Assembly: GCA_015501595.1 (NCBI GenBank) | Contig: JADNRX010000190.1 | Span: 42,055-106,054, forward strand | Source of the DNA: Hymenopellis radicata | Lineage: Eukaryota > Basidiomycota > Agaricomycetes > Agaricales > Physalacriaceae | DNA: 64,000 nucleotides | Direction: 5' to 3' | In this document: piece by piece, positions 11,660-21,702 of the stretch | Numbering within the stretch: position 1 is the first letter of the stretch | Layout of the letters: every line of letters begins with the position of its first letter | Program-made: the position numbers and the translations under genes | The notes under the pieces: model-generated | The model's input: the letters and a program-made list of their open reading frames with translations, nothing else | The model's database searches: none | What the model was told of the DNA's origin: nothing

Positions 11660-12709
11660 ATGTCTATCCCTCTCGAAAACGTCAATATCTGCCGCACCTT
11701 TACGGATCCCATCGACGTTCCCATTATGCATTCAAGGAACTTAATGGTATGTTCAGATTCTGCCCCCAGCTTGTAAATGCCGACTCAATTATACAGATCG
11801 ACTCTTTCGAATTCTTATGGGGTCTGAACCGGGGTGAAATGATTTCATACTTCAACCTAGATGGTAATTTCCTTCGAGGTACGCGGCAGGACTCCCAGAA
11901 CAAAACAGCACCTTACATTTTATTCCAGTTCAACCTGAGCTAAACGAAGCTCTTACGACGCGGAAGGTAGCATTGCTCCCTCCGAATCACGTCGTCAAGG
12001 AACTCCTCGCGTTCCAAGAGCGCAACGAAAAACTTCCCATTGCGCAAAGACGAATCTTCACCGAGGTATGTATCCACTTCGGCGCACGAGCGACTCTGTT
12101 TCTGATGTCTCGAAGATCATGGCTTTCGAACCATGCGAATGCCGTATCATACCCCTCAAGCCAGGTGTTTCCCTCTTCGCCCGTGATGCATGTACGGGTC
12201 GGGTCTCTCCTTTGAAAGTTCCGCGCGCTGCTTTCCCTACTGTCACCTGCGACGCACACCCCTTCTTTGTCCTCACGTACGCATGCGATGGTCTCGTCAA
12301 TCCTCCCAAGAATGTCCCGCGTAAGCTTGCTCTCGAGGATAACATTAGACGGTGCTTCAGTCCTTGGTACATGGACCCGCCGCTTGACTTCTTCGAAGTC
12401 TGTTATGACGGTCAATTTGGTCGGCCTGTACCATACCAATTCCGCCACCTCTTTCCGAAGTCTGCTCCGGTTCCAGAGCTCGCTTATTCGTCCTCGTCCT
12501 CTACAGACTCCGGGCGTTCCGCCAAACGTTCTAGATTATCTACACCGCAGGAGTCGGAGTCGGGAAAAAGTGTAGATATTGCCAAGTGGCTGTCGGACTG
12601 TGCGAGGGCAGACTTGGCCTGCGATGCGAACGGCTATCCTTTGGACGTCGTCGTTCCATCCAAGCCTCAGATGGTGCAGGCCCAAAACCCAAAGCGAAAA
12701 AGGGTGTAG
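11660..12709 (+). CDS. Uncharacterised multi-exon protein
   Basis: Start MSIPLENVNICRTF at 11660. Introns with good splice sites follow: GTATGTTC..TACAG (about 11747-11797), GTAATTTCC..TCCAG (about 11867-11931) and GTATGTATCC..CGAAG (about 12066-12115). Exon products include IDSFEFLWGLNRGEMISYF, HVVKELLAFQERNEKLPIAQRRIF, and a long last exon beginning MAFEPCECRIIPLKPGVSL. The last exon has an aromatic-rich stretch (PWYMDPPLDFFEVCYDGQFG), then a Ser-rich segment and a basic tail (NPKRKRV) that could be a nuclear localisation signal. No known domain is recognised. It is divergent to the HNH-like gene, and both have the look of multicopy fungal accessory genes. Confidence 0.65.
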
Positions 12710-12779
12710 CTTTACATGGTTTTTCCTAGTCTGTTTACATACGTCGTTACCGATTTATTCGTATATATTTTATCATTTG

Positions 12780-13374
12780 CACGCCTTCTGCGCACATCGA
12801 CACAATTGCGTGCATTCGCCGCGAGTTTTTAGAGAACGTAACGTCTCGCGCACCTTTGCTGAGCCGCCCGACGTAGCGCATTGTGTTTCAGTCGGAGATT
12901 GAATATGCCGTGTTCTCCGTGTTTCGGCTTTTCTTCCGCGTTCACGCCTTGTCCTTCGTCGCATCCCAGCTCGCTTTTACTAGCAGTGTACCCACGAAGG
13001 CCGAATGACACGAAACTTCTCCGTGCTAATAGCACTCTACTGCTGAGAACGCGCTGGCTCTCACTTTTTGCAACGGTTTCTTGTGCGTCTCCACGTCTGT
13101 GCTCCATTCATCTCTGCGTGCTCATGCGATGAGACTGGATGTCCTCCTTCTTTTATTCTCCAATCTCCCATTTCCTTGCTAATTCCCTCTATGCCGAAGC
13201 CGACTAGTTATACTTACTCGCAGTGTCTTCCGACCGTGGCCCCTTGTCCTAACGGATATGGCGCCTTCATTTCGAGATTGACCACATTTTTACATGGGAG
13301 GTTGAAATCAGGCACGACGACACTGCTTTTTTTACTCTCTCCTTCCTTTTTGCGCCTAACACTGTGTTGATAGG
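12780..13374 (+). repeat. Block 4a of the dispersed motif-bearing repeat family (left of TRIM)
   Basis: This plus-oriented copy begins at the head-to-head junction sequence near 12890-12905 (TCAGTCGGAGATTGAATATG). It carries a motif at 13236-13267 (CCTTGTCCTAACGGATATGG core). It is the reverse complement of about 52560-53050. The copy is interrupted at TAGG (13371-13374) by the TRIM element and resumes at 14182. Confidence 0.7.
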
Positions 13375-13508
13375 TGTAGGGCTCGATTATGTTATACGGA
13401 CACAGGTAGCACGGATGTTATAACGTACACAGGCTCCGAATGTACACCTCGTCTAAAGACCACCATCATCCGAGTGTCTGTGTGACTAGCCGAGTCCCAG
13501 TACCTACA
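13375..13508 (+). repeat. Left LTR of the TRIM
   Basis: 134 bp, TGTAGG...CCTACA, nearly identical to 14048-14181. Confidence 0.85.
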
Positions 13509-14047
13509 TCTGGTGACCACCGCACTTCGAACCACCAGCAGCCTCCAGATTCCAGAGTCTGATCGCTACCGATTGCGTCGACAAGCCCACATTGTCCGTT
13601 ATCACTCGCCATCACCGTCACCGTATTCCACGCATTGCGCATCATTTGAACGGCCGTACATCAGAGGATTTGACATTGGGATGAGAAGAGAAGTGTTGTC
13701 GAACGTTCTGGTCGTGATAGAGGGGATTGTAACAGGCCAGGCAGAGTTGGACGGTCAACGGACCGAGTATCCGCTTTGAGAGCGCTGGGAGCCCAGCATT
13801 CCGAGACGGCATAGATCATAACAGGCCAGGGAGGTTACGAAGAGCACCGAATGCTCACCTCTACGTACTGGGAGCCCAATGATTGCCACTCATTCCTCAC
13901 TCGACATATGTTTCCACTGCCACCGCCAATCACATTCATTCCATCCGACGCCCGCCGCTGTCATTGATCGCTATTGCATTCTGCTTTGTGTTTGTGTAGG
14001 CATTCAGCAGATCAACCCGAAGGTTGATATTTCAAGTTTGTATGGGA

Positions 14048-14181
14048 TGTAGGGCTCGATTATGTTATACGGACACAGGTAGCACGGATCTTATAACGTA
14101 CACAGGCTCCGAATGTACACCTCGTCTAAAGACCACCATCATCCGAGTGTCTGTGTGACTAGCCGAGTCCCAGTACCTACA
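14048..14181 (+). repeat. Right LTR of the TRIM
   Basis: 134 bp, TGTAGG...CCTACA. It differs from the left copy at about one position (GGATC against GGATG before TTATAACG). Confidence 0.85.
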
Positions 14182-14471
14182 TAGGCCTTGCGTAAGCGGT
14201 GGTGATCTACGTCTTTCCGTCCTCTATCTACGCCTAAGACGTCAGACACCTCGTGCCATGTTCCCCGTCCTCTCTCCATCTCCAAGCTCTTACGCTGAGT
14301 AGGTCGGGTTACTTTTCCACGGCCACTTATGGTCCTCGAACGTCAGCGCGTACGTTGTCCTTCACCATCGTTTTCATTTATTGATGCACGAGGACGAAAT
14401 AGCGGAAAGTCAAATCTCCGATGGGCCAGCTCTTGCACAAGTAAGGACGGTAGAAATTCTCGACGATTCTG

Positions 14472-14521
<50 letters not shown>

Positions 14522-15661
14522 CCCGGTCACTTGTCCTACTGGAAAGGTGCCTCACTTCCCCAAGTCTGCGCGTGCCGATAACGCCTTTTTCTTCCATCGA
14601 CGGTACTCATTTTGTGCCTTGGTGGTTGTGCGGGCGCCTCGATGCGGTGTCCTGGTCCACGCTCCCTCTGGCGGGGGCAGGGCGTTCGAGCCGATGCTTG
14701 TTGAAGTCAGATTAAGACTGGTTTGGGAATCCCCTCCGAGGCCCCATGGTCTACTGGATATGGTGTCTCAATAACATTCTCGTAGTTCCGAGTCGTTACT
14801 GTTTTGCTGTAAAGGTTCAATCATGCTCCAATTTTTCGGGGGCTTGCTCTTTTCCTTCTTGCCTCGCATTTCTTTGCGCCTAACACTGGAAGACGCATCT
14901 TCGTGCAAGGAATGACTCTTGTTTTGAGTACTAGGTAGGTAGATGTGTTTATTGTGCTGGCTCCCGATTGCGTCGAGGTTACGAGTACGCAGCGACACCT
15001 TTATTGGTAAGTCGTGCCGTGTCCCCTCTGAAAGCATTCATCAAGCTTCTTCTATTTTCCTTATCCGCCGAGGCCACTTATCCTATCGGAAAGGGGGCTT
15101 GTGAATTGAATACGATAAAGGAGTTTTTGCAGACCAGGTCGGTTTTTAAGTTGCGTACATGGCCAGTACATCTGCCGGAGTGACTCGTCCTCATCGCAAT
15201 TTCTTCTATTTCTATTGCTCGGGGACCCGTCATACCTCTTCGAGTATCGCTTTCTTGTGCCACGGAACGGATTTCGTAGACTGGTATCTATTGACCCATT
15301 GCACTTCGGGGACTGTCGCCATCCCCGCAGCAGCCGCGGAAGGGCTTGTAGGAGAATCTTCTTCAACGAGGTTGTTGAACGAGGAAATGCAACGTTGAAC
15401 CTGGGGCCGCAGCCATGGACATTTTCAGTCGGAGATTGGATATACCCTCGTTCCGCTTCTCTTCCTTGTCCGCGCCTTTCTGGCTTGCTTGACGGAATGA
15501 CACCAGACCTTTACGTTACTACTGCTGAGAACGCGCTGGCACCCACTCTTCGCGATGGTTCCTTCTTCTCTGTCAGACGTCTGTGCTGTGCGTGCTCACT
15601 CACCAGTCGATGATTCTCCAACCTCTCGTATCCTTGCTAGTTCCCTCTTACCATGTCTGTG
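14182..15661 (+). repeat. Block 4b of the dispersed motif-bearing repeat family
   Basis: Plus-oriented motif copies lie at 14525-14553, 14738-14769 and 15070-15100. The stretch 14380-15100 is the reverse complement of about 51340-51960, for example the shared CCAGCTCTTGCACAAGTAAG. A second head-to-head junction lies near 15417-15442. The block ends at the copia target site CTGTG (15657-15661). Confidence 0.7.
14476..14519 (+). repeat. Homopolymer run of 44 cytosines
   Basis: An uninterrupted C44 lies directly before a family motif. The homologous place at about 51895-51905 (reverse complement) has no such run, so it expanded in this copy. Its exact length may be an assembly estimate. Confidence 0.95.
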
Positions 15662-15948
15662 TGTCACTCTGGGAAACCTAGACAGACGACGTACACGCGT
15701 AAGCTCCTCAGTCAAGCCGTGATGGTGGTCAAAGACTGTATTACCTAGACAGACGACGTACACGCGTAAGCTAGTATGGTAGATAAGTACTAGGTAATAT
15801 GATGAATGGAATGCACATACCTCCTCAGTCAAGCCGTGATGGTGGTCAAAGACTGAGGAGGGAAAACGCCCACGCCGAAGCCATATCGCCACGCCCACGT
15901 GCTCCGATCATCCAGCTGGAAGATAACCAAGAGGCTACAACGCCGACA
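15662..15948 (-). repeat. 3' LTR of the copia element (left copy)
   Basis: 287 bp, identical by eye to 21411-21697. It contains an internal repeat of CCTAGACAGACGACGTACAC (twice) and of a TCAAGCCGTGATGGTGGTCA segment (twice). Confidence 0.95.
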
Positions 15949-18900
15949 CACCCCCATCTTCCGAGCTGGAAGATCTGTCCACTAAACCGAGATAGAGGCA
16001 ATGTTTCTTGTGGAGAACAGGGTCCAATGCCTTCGTAAAGATATCCGCCGTCATGTCACTGGTACTGATCCACGAGCTGCGAAATGCACCGGAAGAGAGG
16101 TGTTCACGTATGAAGTGATAACGGATGTCGATGTGCTTCATGCGCGCGGTGTTGGATGGCTTCGAGGCAGTATCAAGGGACCCTTGATTGTCGGCTAACA
16201 TTGGGAAGGGTTTAGGGAGTGGCATCTGGTACGTCGTCGCGAAGAGGCGCAACCAGATAGACTCCTTCATTCCATGCGTCATGGCCATGTACTCCGACTC
16301 TGTGGATGATAGAGCGATAGTGCGCTGTTTAACGGAGGACCAGGATATAAGAGCGTCGTGGAGGAAGACGGCATAGCCGGATATACTTTTTCGGTCACTC
16401 TCGTCAGTGGCCCAATCAGCGTCTGTGAAGGTAGCGTCACCGCGGGGTAAAGCGTCGGGTCCAACACGTTCCTTGATATAGGCGGAGCCATACTCAAGGG
16501 CATATGAGCGCGTGCCGGAGAGATAGCGGAGGACACCTTTGGCGGCGAGGACATGGACGCGACGGGGGTTGGAGTTGAATTGTCCAAGCGCCATGGCGGC
16601 ATACGCGATATCAGGACGAGTGGTGAGAGCGAGGTAAAGGATGGAACCGACAAGGGCTTGATAGTAGGCCGTGAGTTTGTCGTCGGGTATGTCAGGCAGG
16701 GCGTTCGGCGGGGACTCTGGGAGGAGGTGCAGGCGAGTGCGGAGGGGGACAGGAGATGTAGTACAAGTAAGCATATTGTAAGTAGTAAGTAAGTCTATCG
16801 TAAAGTGTTCTTGAGAGATAAAGATTTTTCTTGCAGGGCGGTCGCGAGTAATGGTGATACCTAGATAGCGGGTTGCTGGTCCAAGATCCTTGACTTCGTA
16901 TTTCAAGCGGATTTGCGCGATAAGCCAGGCATAAAGGGCGGGACTGTTGGTGACAACGAGACCATCATCGACATGGACAGGGATCGTAATGAAGACTCGG
17001 TCCTGGCCTGGTAGAAGGACGATTGACGAGTCCGGAGGAGAAGTCCACGAAGCATGAAATACGGCGTTGTCCACGGGAGAAGGATGGAGTCCGATACTGC
17101 GGAGAGTAGACGCGAGTTCGTTGAACCATTCATAGCCAGCTTGTTTTAAGCCGTATATCGCACGACGGCATCTGAGGACGGTGGAAGGATCTGAAAGAGG
17201 GAAGCCAGGGATCTGCTTCATGTAGATCTCATCAGTGAGGGACGCGTTGAGAAATGCAGTCTTGATATCGAACGTGTATAGCTCCAAATCATACTTCGCG
17301 GCATATGCGATGCACCCACGGATGCTTGCCATCTTCGCCACCGGTGCATAAGAGTTCTTGTAGTCCTCGGGACCTTGCCGGTGACCATGCGCGACAAGCC
17401 TTGCTTTATAGCGTTCGATTTCGTTCGTGACCTCGTGCCTTTTGTAATCGAATACCCACTTCAAACCTATGGGGTGCCGGCCCTTCGGTAGAGTGGTCTC
17501 CTCGAAAACTTCGTTCTTTCCCATCGCTTCAAGCTCTTCCTTCATCGCTTGCCTCCAGGTTCCAGCATCGGGCCGTGCCAGGGCCTCCTGAGGAGTAGCT
17601 GGAGGACGCGAGAGGTCCCACGTTCTAGGTGTCGTGGAAGCGTGGGATAGGAAGACAGTAGGAAATGCGGTTATATATTCGGCCTCTAGAGCGTCAAAGG
17701 CGTCATCTTGGGATGGAAGGATCTCCTCAAGACAGAAGAGGGAGGAAAAATCGGCGATTACTTCGGGAGAAGGAAGCGGAAGGCCAGCGTAAGCAAATCG
17801 CGTCGCTTGAATCATATCCAGAGTCTCCTGATAACCAGTGTGTAGTGCCGCAAGACCAGATGGGGATATATCGTTCTTCAGTGAGCGTTTGGGCTTGCGA
17901 AGGGCGATAGGAAGATCACCGTTCTCATCAGGAGTCTGAAAAGGGACGTCTAGAAAGGTCGCTTTGGAGCTCAGCTTGCCAGGGCTGGACTCGTTGAAGA
18001 CCGCATGGTTGACAGTGTGATAGGTCCCCTTCAAGTCACGAACAATCCACCCAACAGAGTTTTCAGGGTAACCGACAAAGATCGCCTCGTATGCTTTGGG
18101 ACCACCCTTCTTCCTTTCCTCCTTCTTCAGATGAACGAATACCTGACACCCCCATACTCGAAGATTCGAGAGGTCAGGCTTTCGTCCCTTGCGCAGTTCA
18201 TACGCAGTGACATTCTTCGGGAGGGCAGAGGAAGGTAGACGAACGAAGAGGTAGGCGGCGGTGGAGACGGCGTCGGCCCAAAAACTTGCGGGTAAACCTG
18301 CATGAACCATGAGAGTCTGGGCGTGGACCTCGATTGTCTGGATGAATCGCTCAATCTTCCCATTCTGTTGATGCGCATAGGGAACAGTGATCTGATGCTG
18401 AATCCCACGAGCTCGGAGGTGCGCGCCAAGGTCACCATGTGTAAACTCTTTCGCGCCATCAGAACGGACCATTTTTATAGGGCGACCCATCTCGAGTTCG
18501 ATAGACGCCTCAAAGTCGAGGTACACGGGAAATACATCCGACTTGTGTCGAACTGGTGAGGCTTCACCCCAGTTGGTCTTATCGTCCAAGAGAGCGATGA
18601 AGTATCGTTCCTTGCGGGGAGAGACAACCGGATACGGACCACAGGTATCGAGGTGGATGAGGTCGCAAGGATTTTCTGCGCGCTTCGCGTTATTCTCATA
18701 GGGAAATGCAGGAAGGCGACCCATGATACAAGACGGGCATTCGCAATTCATGATTTTTCCGTCCCATTTGATTCCTGTAGCGTAGGACCCAGTGAGCATG
18801 TCAGTGGTGGCTTGCTTTCCGGAATGATAGAGACGACAGTGCCATGTGTACCAGTCGTCTTTTGGTTTCACGAAAGGGACGGGCATGCCAGCAAATACGA

Positions 18901-21208
18901 CATCATCAGGGAAATTGTCGATGGAATCAGATGGTGGGGAGAGCGTTGCAGCATGCAGGAAAGTCAACCGCTTCACGACCCTTGCAGCGAATACAACACG
19001 GCCAAGAGTTTCGTGTGCACGGGGGAAATAGAAGCGAGTGAATTGCCGCCCAAAGAGCAAAGACATTCCACGCTCCGTAAGTGCGCCGACTGAGAGAAGG
19101 TTGATGGGAACATCAGGCGCGTGGACACAGTCGTGTAAGATGAGGATGACGTGACGACCATCGACAGTTCGGACGCGAAGACGAACCTCGCCGCGCCCAG
19201 TCGTGGTCAGGATACCGCAATTCGCTGTCTTGATGCGAACAGAATCGTCAAGTTCATACGTCCAGAACGCAGATCGGTCGCGAAAAATGTGGATGGTGCA
19301 GCCCGAATCAGCAAGACAGGAACAGCGAGCGGCAATCTCTTGGACTTCTGGTGTGTGCATAGCGTCGAGGAATTTGGTACCAGGAGGAGAGGGTTCAGCT
19401 GCCGCGGCAACAAACGACACATACGAGAAAATCATGTCGTCATTTGAGGCGAAGGCTGCAACAGGTTCATCTATATCTGGTACGTCTGCGTCAGGATCCA
19501 AATCATCTAGCGGATCCACCTCATCCGCCACATAAGCACGTCCACCCCCAGGCTTCGGCACCGGTGCACGATTCCTATCATCGCGAGTGCGCGTATCCCT
19601 TTGATCCTGCACCTGAGAGGCAGATGGTCCGTTGGCAGCGGAGTCTGACTGGGCAGGGCGAGTATTCTGATGTGATTGGGATCGCGGAGTGATGGGATTC
19701 GACGCTGAGGCGTTAGGTTTCGAGTAGTGGAGTACGGCGACATTATGAAGATCCTGGCACGCCTGGGTGAAATATGCTTGGTTGACAATCCACGGAGTTC
19801 TTGTACACGCATTGGTGATGTCGCCTTTGATACCAGAGAATCCATACGAAGGATAGAGATTTTTGGCAAAGTTGATAAGGATCTCGGTCCAGACGATAGG
19901 ATATCCCGCGGAGACAAGCGCAGACACAGTACTCCTCCATTTCTCGATGAATCTGTCTGTGGCTTCCAGTCCAACGAGACACTGAAAGGAGCGGAGGGAC
20001 TCGCGTAGGTCGTAGCCGGTGATAACGTCAGAGATGCCGTACGTTGTGCGAAGATACTGGTAGAGAGTGCGCGCATTCAGGTCTGGAGTGTCCTCAACCG
20101 ATGGCAGCGAGAGGTAGAGGTTGGGAGACAACGCGGCAGTGAGAATCTGCTGGGCAGTCGCGTCTTTCTTAGCCCATGCATTGAACGCGGCGAGCTCAGC
20201 ATCCGAGAAGTTTTCCGGTAACATCGGCGGGTAGACAGGTCGACGTTGGGGCGGAACTGTCCCGGCACGCAGTTCATCCGGCGTAGGCTCGTCGCATACA
20301 AGATTCAGAACCGAGTACTGAAGAAGCAGTTGAATCGTCGGGCGATGCCACGCAATCCAGTTTTTCCGTCCCACCAGTTTCGTGATGTGCCCCGCGGAAG
20401 AAGTTGAAAAAGAAGGAGAGGAATCAAAACGTAGCGAAGCGGGATCTATATGTATAACCGGAGGAGCCGGCTGTATATACTGTTGATTTACATACGGGAC
20501 TTGTGCAGGAGCGGGAGCAGGAGGAGCGGGACGAGTATGATGGGGAACAGGAGGAGGCGGAGGAGGATTATTAGCCGGCTGCGCCGGTTGTGGATGAGGA
20601 ATTGGATTCGGCTGAGCCGGTTGAGGAGGAGCGTGAAACTGCGGAGCTGGTTGGGAAGGAGGAACATAAATCGGCTGGGCCGGGTGAGGATAGTAAAAGG
20701 AATACGGAGGTTGTTGATAAGCTACAGAGGGATCATTCTGGTAAAACATGGGGACGGTGCCCTGAGGTACGTAATAAGGAGGCGACGCCTGCTGGCCCTG
20801 ACGCGTGTAGAAATGAGGACGCGGGGCCTGGAAGCCCTGGTACCCATTTCGCTGCGCGAATGTTATAGGATCAGGGTGCTGGGCAGAGATGCCGGCGGGA
20901 GTGGTATAAATAGGAAATTGTTGTGAAACGGAAGTAGCGTAAAAAGGGTCCGCGGGGACAGGCACGGCACCGATAGGAGTCGTCTGGAAAGTGGCAAAGC
21001 CGTGCGATTGCTGATTGTTCTGGTCTGGTTGGTTTGTCTTGGAGCGACGAGCACGCGGATGTTGTGCGACCGAGCCAGTGGCCGAAACGTTCGCCGGGTT
21101 ACCTTGGGTGTTACCATCGACCGACGGATGCGTATGCTGGTCCGGAGTCCGATACATGATGACGTGGAGGAAAAAGGCGAATATATGCGTGTCGTTCCGC
21201 TGCTGCAC
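15935..21208 (-). CDS. Copia Gag-Pol polyprotein
   Basis: Single frame of 1,757 residues. The likely true start is the second Met (MYRTPDQHTHPS, 21157). Residues 20-270 are Pro/Gln-rich. A copia-type Gag region starts near 283 (LVGRKNWIAWH). I see no CCHC knuckle. Protease: LADSGCTIH near 633. Integrase: a zinc site with WHCRLYHS (about 791) and CECPSC (about 824), then catalytic LDTCGPY (about 854), RSDGAKEF (about 915) and NGKIERF (about 953). Reverse transcriptase: KTAFLNA near 1318 and HVDDGLV near 1412, the usual YVDD position with His for Tyr. RNase H: FTDADWA near 1596 and SSTESEYMA near 1636. The order protease, integrase, RT, RNase H is diagnostic of copia. All domains look intact, and the stop lies 13 bp inside the 3' LTR. 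Confidence 0.97.
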   Translation of the reverse strand: MQQRNDTHIFAFFLHVIMYRTPDQHTHPSVDGNTQGNPANVSATGSVAQHPRARRSKTNQPDQNNQQSHGFATFQTTPIGAVPVPADPFYATSVSQQFPIYTTPAGISAQHPDPITFAQRNGYQGFQAPRPHFYTRQGQQASPPYYVPQGTVPMFYQNDPSVAYQQPPYSFYYPHPAQPIYVPPSQPAPQFHAPPQPAQPNPIPHPQPAQPANNPPPPPPVPHHTRPAPPAPAPAQVPYVNQQYIQPAPPVIHIDPASLRFDSSPSFSTSSAGHITKLVGRKNWIAWHRPTIQLLLQYSVLNLVCDEPTPDELRAGTVPPQRRPVYPPMLPENFSDAELAAFNAWAKKDATAQQILTAALSPNLYLSLPSVEDTPDLNARTLYQYLRTTYGISDVITGYDLRESLRSFQCLVGLEATDRFIEKWRSTVSALVSAGYPIVWTEILINFAKNLYPSYGFSGIKGDITNACTRTPWIVNQAYFTQACQDLHNVAVLHYSKPNASASNPITPRSQSHQNTRPAQSDSAANGPSASQVQDQRDTRTRDDRNRAPVPKPGGGRAYVADEVDPLDDLDPDADVPDIDEPVAAFASNDDMIFSYVSFVAAAAEPSPPGTKFLDAMHTPEVQEIAARCSCLADSGCTIHIFRDRSAFWTYELDDSVRIKTANCGILTTTGRGEVRLRVRTVDGRHVILILHDCVHAPDVPINLLSVGALTERGMSLLFGRQFTRFYFPRAHETLGRVVFAARVVKRLTFLHAATLSPPSDSIDNFPDDVVFAGMPVPFVKPKDDWYTWHCRLYHSGKQATTDMLTGSYATGIKWDGKIMNCECPSCIMGRLPAFPYENNAKRAENPCDLIHLDTCGPYPVVSPRKERYFIALLDDKTNWGEASPVRHKSDVFPVYLDFEASIELEMGRPIKMVRSDGAKEFTHGDLGAHLRARGIQHQITVPYAHQQNGKIERFIQTIEVHAQTLMVHAGLPASFWADAVSTAAYLFVRLPSSALPKNVTAYELRKGRKPDLSNLRVWGCQVFVHLKKEERKKGGPKAYEAIFVGYPENSVGWIVRDLKGTYHTVNHAVFNESSPGKLSSKATFLDVPFQTPDENGDLPIALRKPKRSLKNDISPSGLAALHTGYQETLDMIQATRFAYAGLPLPSPEVIADFSSLFCLEEILPSQDDAFDALEAEYITAFPTVFLSHASTTPRTWDLSRPPATPQEALARPDAGTWRQAMKEELEAMGKNEVFEETTLPKGRHPIGLKWVFDYKRHEVTNEIERYKARLVAHGHRQGPEDYKNSYAPVAKMASIRGCIAYAAKYDLELYTFDIKTAFLNASLTDEIYMKQIPGFPLSDPSTVLRCRRAIYGLKQAGYEWFNELASTLRSIGLHPSPVDNAVFHASWTSPPDSSIVLLPGQDRVFITIPVHVDDGLVVTNSPALYAWLIAQIRLKYEVKDLGPATRYLGITITRDRPARKIFISQEHFTIDLLTTYNMLTCTTSPVPLRTRLHLLPESPPNALPDIPDDKLTAYYQALVGSILYLALTTRPDIAYAAMALGQFNSNPRRVHVLAAKGVLRYLSGTRSYALEYGSAYIKERVGPDALPRGDATFTDADWATDESDRKSISGYAVFLHDALISWSSVKQRTIALSSTESEYMAMTHGMKESIWLRLFATTYQMPLPKPFPMLADNQGSLDTASKPSNTARMKHIDIRYHFIREHLSSGAFRSSWISTSDMTADIFTKALDPVLHKKHCLYLGLVDRSSSSEDGGVSAL

Positions 21209-21410
21209 GGGAAAGGCGTCCGTGAGATGGCAGATGAAGGCAGGAAAGGACGTCTGCCGTACCTAGAAGCGCGCGAAAAATGGCAGGAATGATACGGTGG
21301 CAATAATGCGGGAAATCAGGGTCCAGGCGAGTCCGAGGCGGATGGCGATACTACGAGGGCAGTACGCGTCGTAAAGTCCAAGGATTCAGAGCAGGGAAAG
21401 GCCCATAACC

Positions 21411-21697
21411 TGTCACTCTGGGAAACCTAGACAGACGACGTACACGCGTAAGCTCCTCAGTCAAGCCGTGATGGTGGTCAAAGACTGTATTACCTAGACA
21501 GACGACGTACACGCGTAAGCTAGTATGGTAGATAAGTACTAGGTAATATGATGAATGGAATGCACATACCTCCTCAGTCAAGCCGTGATGGTGGTCAAAG
21601 ACTGAGGAGGGAAAACGCCCACGCCGAAGCCATATCGCCACGCCCACGTGCTCCGATCATCCAGCTGGAAGATAACCAAGAGGCTACAACGCCGACA
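21411..21697 (-). repeat. 5' LTR of the copia element (right copy)
   Basis: 287 bp, identical by eye to the left LTR and followed by the CTGTG duplication at 21698-21702. Confidence 0.95.
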
Positions 21698-21702
21698 CTG
21701 TG

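Larger units (their letters stand above)
13375..14181 (+). mobile_element. TRIM: terminal-repeat retrotransposon in miniature
   Basis: Two 134-bp direct repeats (13375-13508 and 14048-14181) begin TGTAGG and end CCTACA, the TG..CA form of LTRs. They differ by about one base. A possible primer binding site TGGTGACCACCGCAC starts two bases after the left repeat, and a short purine-rich GTATGGGA precedes the right one. The element is flanked by TAGG on both sides (13371-13374 and 14182-14185), consistent with a target duplication of 4-5 bp. The 539-bp interior has one 88-residue open frame without gag features, so the element must depend on enzymes from another retrotransposon. Confidence 0.85.
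15662..21697 (-). mobile_element. Full-length Ty1/copia LTR retrotransposon
   Basis: This 6,036-bp element has two LTRs of 287 bp that read as identical, beginning TGTCACTC and ending GCCGACA on the plus strand. A 5-bp target duplication CTGTG lies at 15657-15661 and 21698-21702. On the minus strand the 5' LTR is the right one. It is followed by GGTTATGGGCC, a candidate primer binding site. A purine-rich GGAAGATGGGGGTG precedes the left (3') LTR. One uninterrupted frame spans nearly the whole interior. Identical LTRs, an exact target duplication and an open polyprotein indicate recent insertion and possible activity. The target was a copy of the motif-bearing repeat family. Confidence 0.97.

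Noticed and set aside
14381..14581. Open frame with a polyproline run
   Set aside because: The prolines are simply the C44 homopolymer.
20450..20926. Plus-strand Arg-rich 158-codon frame inside the copia element
   Set aside because: It is the antisense shadow of the Pro/Gln-rich Gag region.
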